Part shown: positions 1 through 7,710 of the stretch, in pieces
How positions within the stretch are numbered: the first letter of the stretch is position 1
How the letters are laid out: each line of letters opens with the position of its first letter
Origin: Paenibacillus koleovorans NBRC 103111
Lineage (GTDB): Bacteria > Bacillota > Bacilli > Paenibacillales > NBRC-103111
DNA length: 51,498 nt
Direction of reading: 5' to 3'
Assembly (NCBI RefSeq): GCF_004000845.1
Contig: NZ_BIMA01000047.1
Span: 1-51,498, forward strand
Made by a program: the position numbers and the translations under genes
Notes under the pieces: generated by a model
What the model saw: the letters and a program-made list of their open reading frames with translations, nothing else
Told to the model about the DNA's origin: nothing
Database searches by the model: none

Positions 1-133
1 AGAAGCGAAGCGGTCGTCTTTGAAATCAGGGCCTACCCACAACCAACTTCAATCCAAGGGCCGTGCTTACAACAGCGGTCGGAACCCCTCTGCCTGTCCT
101 CCCCACGCGTCAACTGAACTCTTTCGCCAGAGG

Positions 134-165
134 ACCATCCGGGTGATCTTACCGGATGGTTTTTC
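134..165 (+). terminator. Rho-independent terminator of an upstream gene
   Basis: A 9-bp stem, ACCATCCGG paired with CCGGATGGT around a 9-nt loop, is followed by TTTTTCTT. It lies upstream of the first gene and so should end transcription entering from the left. The open stretch before it, up to the TGA at 115-117, has no recognisable protein signature. Confidence 0.85.
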
Positions 166-250
166 TTAATTTCCACCCCCCCATTGACAAAGACGAAGAC
201 GCCGCCATAATATGTAATTATCTTGTCATTATCATTTAGGAGGAGTTGTT

Positions 251-2320
251 ATGATGGAGATTTCCCGCGTATTTCGACGATGCATCAGCTTGACTGTCCT
301 GGTTGGCCTGCTATTGGCTGGAGGCCCCGCCGCGCTGGCCACCGGGAACCCTTGGTACGACAAGTATGTAACCTATGAAAGCACGAACGGCAGCAATTAT
401 TACGCATCCCCGGACTCAGCCTTGCTCGGCTGGTCGGAAAGCTACCTGCTTCGCAGCTATGTTCACCTGTACGAGCTGACCAAGGATACGGGGTGGCTGG
501 ACAAGTACACGACTCACGTCAATACGATGCTCAGCAACGTTTCCGATTCGGATGCGGATGGCTACGAAGGGTGGGAGACGGCCTTTTATTCGCCTAACAC
601 GGTTCTTAATGGCACCTTTGCTACAGCGGATGCTTCGGACTCGACGTTACCCGGCGGCTGGACCCGATTCCAATCGACCTCGAATACGGCATACCGCTCC
701 AATGCCTCCGGCAATTACATGCCGTCCACATCGGATTGCGGCGGCGACCAGTACGGATTCGTTTTGAAAACGAACGGGACCTCCTGGCAAAAGCTCTATC
801 GAAACCTCGATACTTACGAAGCCAACAAGAAATACAACCTCCGTTTCAACGCCAAAACGAACGGCTCCTCCGCCAAAGCTCGCGCTTACGTGTATGACAG
901 CACTACGGGAACTACCCTTGCGAGCGTTGTTGTGGACAACACTTCATGGGCGAATTATACGCTAGATTTCGTCACCCCAAGCGCCGGACACACCCTTCAA
1001 ATTTGGCTCTCCCACGTCGATTACACCGTATCTGGCGGCATTGCCTATTTCGATAACGTCGCAGTCTCTGCCTATTATCCTTATCTGGTCCATGACGGCA
1101 TGATCGGCACAGCGCTAGCCGAATTCATCCGCCTGGTCGACCGCAATTCGACCACACTCTCCGCCTACACCACGGAAGCCAACACCTATCAGACCTTTGT
1201 GGAAGACGAGCTCGTTCCGAAATGGGAAAGCAGCGCCTATCTGGGCAACAATTGGGTAAACGTCTCCGCCACGCAGGGGTACTACAAAGAGCCGACTACC
1301 GTGAACACCTTCCAAACGCCTACCGTGCTAAACCCTTTGCCTAACAACCAATACCTCATCTTTGCGGAATTTCTCATGATTATGTACGATGTGAACGGGA
1401 ACTCGAATTATCTCAGCAAGGCCATAAAAATGGCGGAATATTTCAAAACGGACCTTACCGCCAACGGAACCGCCTACAAATGGGGCTACTCCACGCTTGC
1501 CGCCAAGCTGGAAGACACTTCCCACGCGAATATCGACATCTCCGTTGCCGCTGAATTGTTCAATCATGGGCAAGTGTTCACGGGCACGGATATGAATAAA
1601 TTCGCTTCCACAATGACCGATGTAGTGTGGAACGGATCGACCTCCACCCCGCTCATGCACAATTATGTGGACGGCACGCAGGGCACGCTTTGCCAAGACT
1701 ATCTGTATTCTCTGGATATCCCCGGCTGGCTTCGGTTAGCTCAGTTCGATGCGGATGCATGGATCATTGGAGCCAATCAATACTCCGGCTTGACACCGCT
1801 TCGCCACCTGGAGGCTTTGACATTGGCCAGAATTATGGCATGGGATCCCGTCAAGCTTGTCAATCAGGGCTTCGAGCTGAAGAACGCTACGGATGCTACG
1901 CTTCCGGCCAGATGGACCCGGTTCCAATCCACCTCGTCAACCGCCTACCTGGATGGGGCCAACGCTAGAACAGGCAAGTATGGTCTGACGATCGTATCCA
2001 ACGGGACCGGTTGGCAAAAAGTCGTGCAGCCCTGGAGCCGGTATACCGCCTCTTCCACTTACGTGGTGACTTTCGACGGGAAGACGGACGGCAGCGCTGC
2101 GGGCGGGAAAATATGGGTCGTCAACAAAACGACCGGCGCTACCATCACCAGCTATGCGTTTTCCAACACCTCTTGGGCGTCGCATTCCTTCACGTTTACC
2201 TCTCCATCTACTGCGAGCAATGAAGTGGAGATTTATCTGGGCCATAACAGCTATACCCCGGTCGGAGGGAAGGCTTACTTCGACAATGTGGTCATTAAGA
2301 AGCAGGGGGATGCTTGGTAG
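251..2320 (+). CDS. Secreted glycan-active toroid protein with two carbohydrate-binding modules
   Basis: A 689-residue protein. The first 30 residues form a Sec signal peptide (basic start, hydrophobic core, cleavage near ALA-TG). The mature protein begins with a helical, Trp/Tyr-rich segment (LLGWSESYLLRSY) typical of (alpha/alpha)-toroid glycan enzymes. Around residues 117-275 sits a beta-rich module starting NGTFATADASDSTLPGGWT. A close relative of this module fills about residues 545-689 (NQGFELKNATDATLPARWT), so one CBM4/9-like module interrupts the toroid and a second closes the protein. The toroid resumes at YPYLVHDGMIGTALAEF. The start has AGGAGG at 239-244. It is probably an extracellular hydrolase, lyase or epimerase acting on polysaccharide; the catalytic family was not identified. 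It is monocistronic, followed by a hairpin. Confidence 0.8.
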   Translation: MMEISRVFRRCISLTVLVGLLLAGGPAALATGNPWYDKYVTYESTNGSNYYASPDSALLGWSESYLLRSYVHLYELTKDTGWLDKYTTHVNTMLSNVSDSDADGYEGWETAFYSPNTVLNGTFATADASDSTLPGGWTRFQSTSNTAYRSNASGNYMPSTSDCGGDQYGFVLKTNGTSWQKLYRNLDTYEANKKYNLRFNAKTNGSSAKARAYVYDSTTGTTLASVVVDNTSWANYTLDFVTPSAGHTLQIWLSHVDYTVSGGIAYFDNVAVSAYYPYLVHDGMIGTALAEFIRLVDRNSTTLSAYTTEANTYQTFVEDELVPKWESSAYLGNNWVNVSATQGYYKEPTTVNTFQTPTVLNPLPNNQYLIFAEFLMIMYDVNGNSNYLSKAIKMAEYFKTDLTANGTAYKWGYSTLAAKLEDTSHANIDISVAAELFNHGQVFTGTDMNKFASTMTDVVWNGSTSTPLMHNYVDGTQGTLCQDYLYSLDIPGWLRLAQFDADAWIIGANQYSGLTPLRHLEALTLARIMAWDPVKLVNQGFELKNATDATLPARWTRFQSTSSTAYLDGANARTGKYGLTIVSNGTGWQKVVQPWSRYTASSTYVVTFDGKTDGSAAGGKIWVVNKTTGATITSYAFSNTSWASHSFTFTSPSTASNEVEIYLGHNSYTPVGGKAYFDNVVIKKQGDAW

Positions 2321-2383
2321 TATGGGTTTTACTGGTATTATTGGTTAAATTGGTTATATTGATAATTATGATTAGATGAAAGG

Positions 2384-2426
2384 CTCAAACCCCTAGCGAC
2401 AGTCCCGGACTGCGCTGGGGGTTGAG
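2384..2426 (+). terminator. Long hairpin after the toroid gene
   Basis: CTCAAACCCC pairs with GGGGGTTGAG, and inner segments AGCG/CGCT and CAGTC/GACTG extend the stem. The tail has only a few T residues (TTGTGTGG), so termination is likely but not textbook. It lies 64 bp after the stop codon. Confidence 0.6.
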
Positions 2427-2621
2427 TTGTGTGGGGAGCTTGGGAATTGCTTTTTGATTGGCTTATTTTGATGCGAGTCGATCAACGTACTCCTCTTTGG
2501 TCAGCCCAAACAATACCGAATCGCGATATCTTCCATTCGTATCGCTCATATTCCAAACCAACCCGGCTAAGCTGATCCTTTTTGGAACCAATGCCGTTCT
2601 TTTTTCCTTCAAATTTATCGT

Positions 2622-2650
2622 ACCTTTCGCTGCGACGGTACATAAATATA
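2622..2650 (+). promoter_or_regulatory. Possible SigK/SigE-type sporulation promoter
   Basis: An AC dinucleotide at 2622 is followed 17 nt later by CATAAATATA, which resembles the mother-cell sigma -10 (CATA then TA). It is placed correctly for the spore-coat gene pair starting at 2678. This is a motif match only. The rest of the 2321-2677 gap holds the hairpin at 2384-2426 and nothing else recognised. Confidence 0.3.
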
Positions 2651-2677
2651 TTTGGAAGTCATCTAAGGAGGATGCTC

Positions 2678-3808
2678 ATGGTCAGCAATAGCAGCCTGAA
2701 AGTATGGGTCATGACGAACGAATTTCATCCGAATATAGTCGGAGGATTAGGGATTGTCGCTACCCGTCTGAGCAAAATGCTGAGCAATGCCGGTGTGAAG
2801 GTCAAGGTGATATGTTCCGGCAGCTCTGGCAAACTAGTTAAATCAAAAGCGGGTGGAAATATGCATATCGTTAGGTTACCTAAAAATGTGCAACATTTTA
2901 ATCATTCCACTCGCGCATTCAAAGCTAGTGCCGTATTAAGGGCAGCGGTAGGCGCAAGCTGGGGAAAACCGGATCTGATCCATGTCCATAGTGTTGACTT
3001 TGCCGATGCCGCCGCAGCAGCTAGAAACAAGTTTCGCGCACCCGTTGTATACACAGTACATTCCAACGTTTCCGGAGGGCCTCAGTCGAAGTCTGGAAAA
3101 AATCAGGCTAAATTAATTCGAGGAGCGACGAGGATCGTCGTTCCAAGCAGGTGGCAAGCGATTGCGACCAGGAAGAGGTACGGCGGCTCACAAGGCCGTT
3201 TTGTCGTCATTCCACACGGAGTGAACGCCGTTTCGATGCAAACGCGCGGTGCTCCCGAGCATTTGCTATATGTAGGCAGGATAATTCCATCAAAAGGCAT
3301 AAAATCTTTAATCAAAGCCATCGCTTTACTATCCCATTCTCGTAAAAATGTTCGTTTGACCGTTGTCGGCAGCGGAAAAAAGAGTTATATGAACCATTTG
3401 CGCACATTTGCCAAGCAGCTTGGTGTATCAGAGCGTATCCGCTGGATGGGCAGCCGCCCGAACGAAGCGATACTGCGAATGTACCCTTCCTACGGCGCCG
3501 TGATTGTTCCGAGCGAAACGGAATCGTTCTGTCTTGTAGCCCTTGAGGCGATGGCGAGTGGGGTACCTCTTGTATCGACCTTGTCAGGCGGACTTAAGGA
3601 ATTTGTAAATAATCGGAATGCACATGTTATTTCTTCTGTAAATGGCCCAACAATCGCAAGGGCGATTGCAGCTATGTGGAATAATAAGAAAATGACAAAG
3701 AAGCGGCTGATTTATGCAAAAGCAACCGCTTCCCGTTATAGATGGCACGAAATTGCTCAGCGTTACAGGTCGATGTTTTTAGGCTTGAAGAGAGTGAGGA
3801 CAACGTGA
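2678..3808 (+). CDS. GT4 glycosyltransferase, CotSA-like spore coat protein
   Basis: A 376-residue family-4 glycosyltransferase. The N-terminal acceptor domain has the glycine-rich motif NIVGGLGIVATRLSKML. The C-terminal nucleotide-sugar domain starts near LLYVGRIIPSKGI and carries the retaining-GT signature E-x7-E as PSETESFCLVALEAMASGVP. Two earlier in-frame ATGs exist, but the AAGGAGG at 2665-2671 sits 6 nt before the ATG at 2678, which fixes the start. Its stop codon overlaps the GTG of the next gene. Bacillus subtilis has the same order, cotSA (a GT4 homologue of about 377 residues) then cotS, so it is probably a spore-coat protein made in the mother cell. Whether it retains transferase activity cannot be told. 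Confidence 0.8.
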   Translation: MVSNSSLKVWVMTNEFHPNIVGGLGIVATRLSKMLSNAGVKVKVICSGSSGKLVKSKAGGNMHIVRLPKNVQHFNHSTRAFKASAVLRAAVGASWGKPDLIHVHSVDFADAAAAARNKFRAPVVYTVHSNVSGGPQSKSGKNQAKLIRGATRIVVPSRWQAIATRKRYGGSQGRFVVIPHGVNAVSMQTRGAPEHLLYVGRIIPSKGIKSLIKAIALLSHSRKNVRLTVVGSGKKSYMNHLRTFAKQLGVSERIRWMGSRPNEAILRMYPSYGAVIVPSETESFCLVALEAMASGVPLVSTLSGGLKEFVNNRNAHVISSVNGPTIARAIAAMWNNKKMTKKRLIYAKATASRYRWHEIAQRYRSMFLGLKRVRTT

Positions 3809-4806
3809 GCAACAAGTCGATTTCCAATATCGCGAATCAGTTTGGGATCCATGTAATAGGGCAGAAGCAAATTCGTAAAGGGATATTCCGTGTCACGAAC
3901 TCGGAGGGGCAAGCTTACAGCCTGAAACGAATGCCTAAGCCGCTTGCGAGACTGCGGTGGATCGATCGGATGCTTCTGAGTGTCCGGAATAAAGGGCTTC
4001 GCCTTGCCTGGCGCAGTCCGCAAACACCAATAGGGAGCAAGCTTTACGCGACATCTCCTGAAGGAGAGCTTTACGTGCTGACGCCTTGGATTGCGGGGAG
4101 AATGCCTTCCCCTCGTTCACTAAAAGACATGCGGACATGCGGCATCGCATTGGGCCGGCTTCATACCGCTGGGGGCGAAGGGATAAAAGGTCATTTCGCC
4201 TATAACCAGATTGGCGAATGGCCCCAAAAACTCCAGACAATGCAACGGAAATTGCAAAAAAGAATAGTGAAAGCAAACGGTAACGGCTTCGGCAGTATGA
4301 CGATAAACCGTTTTGTCCAGCGCCATGGCCCGGAAATTTTACGGTATGCAAACGAGGCGAAGGCATTGCTGCGGAGCAGCGGATATTTTTCCTACCGCAA
4401 ACATCCGCGCTCGCACGGCGTGCTGAGTCATGGCGACGGTGGACCGAGCAATTTTATTATGAACGCCAAAGGAACCTATCTCCTTGACTTCGAAACGCTG
4501 CATGTGGATTTGCGCGCCTACGATTTGTACCGGGTCATTTACAACTCATGCAAAGATCATCAGTGGAATTTTAAGATCGCAGAAGCTATTTTAAACGGTT
4601 ACCGTCAAGTCGCAAAGCTGAGTAAAACCGATTATAAGTTAATTCGAATCTGGTTGCGGTTCCCGATTAGTACTTACCTGGTATTTTCCCCCAGTGAAAG
4701 ATTCCCCTTAACGGAGAAATGGCTGAAATGGGCGCTATCGTCCGAAAGGAGGATAGGTCCGTTTTTGCAAAAGCTAGACAGCTATTCTGCGTCACATAGC
4801 TCTTAA
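3805..4806 (+). CDS. CotS-family spore coat protein with kinase-like fold
   Basis: A 333-residue protein of the CotS/YsxE family, which shares the aminoglycoside-phosphotransferase fold. It has a nucleotide-lobe strand pattern (IRKGIFRVTNSEGQAYSLKR), the catalytic-loop motif LSHGDGGPSNFIM and the metal-binding motif LLDFETLHVDLRAYDL. The start is taken as GTG at 3805, with GAGTGAGGA just upstream. This GTG overlaps the TGA of the preceding GT4 gene, so the two are translationally coupled. A further 21 codons are open upstream, but they lie inside the GT4 gene and lack a ribosome site. The gene pair and motifs suggest a spore-coat assembly protein. Confidence 0.8.
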   Translation: MSNKSISNIANQFGIHVIGQKQIRKGIFRVTNSEGQAYSLKRMPKPLARLRWIDRMLLSVRNKGLRLAWRSPQTPIGSKLYATSPEGELYVLTPWIAGRMPSPRSLKDMRTCGIALGRLHTAGGEGIKGHFAYNQIGEWPQKLQTMQRKLQKRIVKANGNGFGSMTINRFVQRHGPEILRYANEAKALLRSSGYFSYRKHPRSHGVLSHGDGGPSNFIMNAKGTYLLDFETLHVDLRAYDLYRVIYNSCKDHQWNFKIAEAILNGYRQVAKLSKTDYKLIRIWLRFPISTYLVFSPSERFPLTEKWLKWALSSERRIGPFLQKLDSYSASHSS

Positions 4807-4848
4807 GGCGCCGGCATGCTTTACAGTGCCGTCCCCGTGCCGGCGCGA
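4806..4848. terminator. GC-rich hairpin between converging units
   Basis: GCGCCGGCA pairs with TGCCGGCGC across a 21-nt loop. It lies between the end of the plus-strand CotS gene and the end of the minus-strand operon. There is no U-tract on either side, so it may only be an mRNA 3'-end stabiliser. Confidence 0.4.
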
Positions 4849-4849
4849 G

Positions 4850-5035
4850 GGGCCATTTGCGGAATTTGAATAAGCGCACACGGACTTCCGCCAAGCCGGT
4901 CATATAGTATCGGGGAGGCTGTTCACGCTCCCCAACGACTACGAACTGAAGCTCGTCCGGGTACTTCAAGCGCGAAGAGGCATAGCTTCTCAATCCACCC
5001 ATTCCGGCTCGTAATGCTACGGTGACTTTCTTCAT
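4850..5035 (-). pseudogene. Remnant of a Gfo/Idh/MocA oxidoreductase
   Basis: The ATG at 5035 is preceded by AGGGGGACGACGAGG and starts MKKVTVALRAGMGGLRSY, then LKYPDELQFVVVGE. This is the N-terminal Rossmann strand and following segment of Gfo/Idh/MocA dehydrogenases (usually ALIGAGxRG...ELQFVAVAEPD). The glycine loop has lost residues, and recognisable sequence stops after about 45 codons. The frame runs on without family motifs into the converging CotS gene. It sits 13 bp after the GH130 gene, so it was probably the last gene of glycan operon 1 and is now truncated. About 350 residues of the family are missing. Confidence 0.6.
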
Positions 5036-5048
5036 CCTCGTCGTCCCC

Positions 5049-6263
5049 CTATCTCTTGTTGCCCCGAGCATCAAACTCGCGAACGTACGCCACCAGATCG
5101 GCGAAATTCACCCAGGAGATGCCGACCTTCTGGTCCGCCGCGCCATAGGACATGATCAGCTCATCGCCAACCACGATGCCCCCTGTCGTGAACAGGCATG
5201 GGGTTGGGTAGTCGGTGGGCAGTTCCCACTCCTGCCGGGCGTACATGAGCCGGTCCGGGCAGCGATGGGTCACCACCGGGAAGTCGTTCTCTTGCTCTTG
5301 GACAATGAGGAACGATTGCGTATAGCCGAAATAAATATCCTTTTTGCCATGATAGGCGACAAGCCATTCGCTCTCGGATACCCGCAGCGGCGCCCAGCTT
5401 GCCCCTATCTTATGCTCTTCCCAATCGAAGATGCCGGTGGCCAGCAGTTGGTGCCGCGCCTCAGGACCGGCCAGTCCCTCGAGTGTGTCCGCCGCCGCCA
5501 TATAGATCGACGGGTGAATCTCCTCCCCGCCAGGGAACGGCTTCGGGTTCATCGGACGATGAAGCGCCACGTACATCAGCCTTCCGCCCATCTTCATTTT
5601 CTCCGGAAACAAGAATACATCGCGATTGTCGCTAACATAACCGTCCGTAAGCGGACACACATACGCAAACGCCTCTTTATAGCGGCGCTGCTTCAGCTTG
5701 GCCAGATCCAGCCTGTACAGAACCGTCACCGTATTATTGGTGCGACACACGTCATAGAAGGGACCCTCGCCCTTCTCTACCCACTCCGGTACATAATCGT
5801 ACCGGGTTATGACGGGAGGGTCCTGGTCCTCCATCCAATACGGACCCGGAGGGAACATGCGGCAGGCTACAGATACGTAGAGCTCCCCATCGATCGGGAA
5901 AATCCGCGGGTCTTCGATACAGCCGTTCGAATAATCTCTCACTTGCCGGCCATTGACATCTTGAATCCATATGTCCTCATCCTCCGAGTTCAGCGCCGGC
6001 GTCAAAGCCGGACGAGAGAAATCCGCATCCCACGTCTCACCGTTATCCTCGCTGGTCGCATAACCAAGGAAGATCGGATACGGAGGCAATTTTCCCTCCG
6101 CTTGTTTCTGCGGCCACGGCCCAGTTGCTCGGAACAGCATATGAAGCGTGTCCGTTTCCGGGTCCTGCACGATGGCGGGGTTGAGTACCATCTTGCTCGC
6201 CCAATCGCAACCTTCGACCGGCACTAAAACAGGCTCTGGCGAATAACGAAAGTTCGGTTTCAT
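5049..6263 (-). CDS. GH130-type glycoside phosphorylase/hydrolase
   Basis: A 404-residue protein with a five-bladed beta-propeller pattern. The motif NGCIEDPRIFPIDGELYVSV is the EDPRI signature of GH130 (beta-mannoside phosphorylases and hydrolases), and NPAIVQDPETDTLHMLFR near the N-terminus also fits. It has no signal peptide, so it should act in the cytoplasm on imported oligosaccharides. An in-frame TTG at 6290 would add nine residues; the ATG at 6263, following GAAGGGAAGAGG, is preferred. It is the last intact gene of glycan operon 1, 31 bp after the FAD oxidoreductase gene. Whether it phosphorolyses or hydrolyses is undecided. Confidence 0.8.
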   Translation of the reverse strand: MKPNFRYSPEPVLVPVEGCDWASKMVLNPAIVQDPETDTLHMLFRATGPWPQKQAEGKLPPYPIFLGYATSEDNGETWDADFSRPALTPALNSEDEDIWIQDVNGRQVRDYSNGCIEDPRIFPIDGELYVSVACRMFPPGPYWMEDQDPPVITRYDYVPEWVEKGEGPFYDVCRTNNTVTVLYRLDLAKLKQRRYKEAFAYVCPLTDGYVSDNRDVFLFPEKMKMGGRLMYVALHRPMNPKPFPGGEEIHPSIYMAAADTLEGLAGPEARHQLLATGIFDWEEHKIGASWAPLRVSESEWLVAYHGKKDIYFGYTQSFLIVQEQENDFPVVTHRCPDRLMYARQEWELPTDYPTPCLFTTGGIVVGDELIMSYGAADQKVGISWVNFADLVAYVREFDARGNKR

Positions 6264-6294
6264 AGCAATATGTTCGCCTCTTCCCTTCAATCAA

Positions 6295-7680
6295 TTAAAT
6301 TTCCAAATACGCGCCTTGTTTCTTCAACTCCGCGTGAAGCTCCGCAATGGATATTTCGTCGGTAGGCTTATCGCCAAGCGCCGCCAGCGCCGCAGCGACA
6401 CCGCCGCCGTGCCCGATCGCACCGGCGATCGGCGTGACGCGAATGCCTCCCTGCGCCTCGAACGTGGTCGAAATACATCGGCCCACCGTGACCAGGTTGC
6501 GGACTTTATCGTTGATCAGACAACGATAGGGGATGCTGTACGTTTCGCCCGACTTCAGATGTTTGATCTCCTGATTTCTTTTCCTGAAATGCTCTTCTTT
6601 CTCGCCCTTCGGCGGATGAATGTCGATCGGATACCCGCCATGGGCGATGACATCGTCGAATGTACGGCATTCCACCAAATCGTCCAGCGTAAGGGTGTAC
6701 AAGCCTTTAATTTGTCTGGAGCTGCGAACGCCGACCGATGGTCCCGACGAGACGACGATCGAATTTTCGAAACCGACAATTTTATGCTTCAGGAACGTCT
6801 CCAGCTCTTTCACATGTCTGCGACCTACGACCTCCGCTTCGCTCAAGCTCCACGGATCCGTGCTGTCGTAGCCCAATATCCGGGAGGTGTTCACGATCAC
6901 TTCGCCCGGGTTATTCGTCTCGAAGAACAACAGATCGTCGCGAACGCCGGTCAGCTCCCCGCTGTCCATCGCTTTTTTCATCTCGTTCACGAAGCCGCCG
7001 ATGGACAACCGTTCCGCCCTCAGCACGCGTTCCATGTCTTCTTCCGTCGGCAGTCTCGGGAAATCCTCCGGATGCGTCCGGATATACTCCTTCACACGAG
7101 GGATATCAACGCCTCGAACCTTCATGTTCATCGTCATTGGCTGTGTAGCGCCGTCGGTCTCCCGACCCTTATTGAACTCCACGCCGGCCCATGCCGACAA
7201 ATCGGCGTCACCGGAGGCGTCGACGAACACTTTGCCGACAATTTCGGTTATCCCCGCCTTGTTGACCACCTTGACGCTTCGAATCCTACCGTCCGCTACA
7301 CTAGCTTCCGCCAGCATCGTATGGTACAGCAGCCGACCCCCGGCCTCGGTAAACATCACGTCCAGCTCATGCTTCATCCCTTCCGCATCGAACGGCGTGA
7401 CCGTGTACGTGTAACCCGTAGTATCCTCGATATGGCCGGGCGATTTGCCTCTCGCCTTCAGCCGGTCGATCAACTCGCCGGTCAAGCCTTGCACCACCTG
7501 AGTTTCACCCGAATGAAACGTCATCATCGGGCCTACGCCGGCAGCGGTCAGCATACCGCCGAGAAAGCCGTATTGCTCGATAAGCAGCGTCTTGGCTCCG
7601 CATCGAGCCGAAGCGACGGCCGCAACGGTGCCGGCAATGCCGCCCCCTACGACCACGACATCAAACTGATTGGTTGTCAT
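6295..7680 (-). CDS. FAD-dependent oxidoreductase (FAD_oxidored family)
   Basis: A 461-residue flavoprotein. The N-terminus has the dinucleotide-binding loop VVVGGGIAGTVAAV, the acidic strand end LLIEQ, and then FLGGMLTAAG. The C-terminus has the second FAD-contact region NLVTVGRCISTTFEAQGG followed by the glycine-rich IAGAIGHGGGVAAALA. There is no secretion signal. Relatives are often labelled 'FAD-dependent oxidoreductase' or, by genomic proximity, 'xanthan lyase', but no lyase fold is visible. It lies between the DUF6259 glycosidase and the GH130 gene, so it probably oxidises a sugar or glycoside intermediate. The substrate is unknown. A homologous gene sits two positions upstream in the same operon. 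Confidence 0.8.
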   Translation of the reverse strand: MTTNQFDVVVVGGGIAGTVAAVASARCGAKTLLIEQYGFLGGMLTAAGVGPMMTFHSGETQVVQGLTGELIDRLKARGKSPGHIEDTTGYTYTVTPFDAEGMKHELDVMFTEAGGRLLYHTMLAEASVADGRIRSVKVVNKAGITEIVGKVFVDASGDADLSAWAGVEFNKGRETDGATQPMTMNMKVRGVDIPRVKEYIRTHPEDFPRLPTEEDMERVLRAERLSIGGFVNEMKKAMDSGELTGVRDDLLFFETNNPGEVIVNTSRILGYDSTDPWSLSEAEVVGRRHVKELETFLKHKIVGFENSIVVSSGPSVGVRSSRQIKGLYTLTLDDLVECRTFDDVIAHGGYPIDIHPPKGEKEEHFRKRNQEIKHLKSGETYSIPYRCLINDKVRNLVTVGRCISTTFEAQGGIRVTPIAGAIGHGGGVAAALAALGDKPTDEISIAELHAELKKQGAYLEI

Positions 7681-7710
7681 GTCTACTCTCCTCCTCTCCC
7701 CTTAACCCGC

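Noticed and set aside
1-117. Open frame from the left edge to TGA 115-117 as the end of an upstream gene
   Set aside because: Its position before a terminator is suggestive, but the translated sequence shows no coding character or family motif, so it is left as unassigned.
5022-6227. A 401-codon open frame on the plus strand
   Set aside because: It is antisense to the GH130 gene, is rich in Arg/His/Pro, has no family motifs, and mirrors the codon pattern of the real gene.
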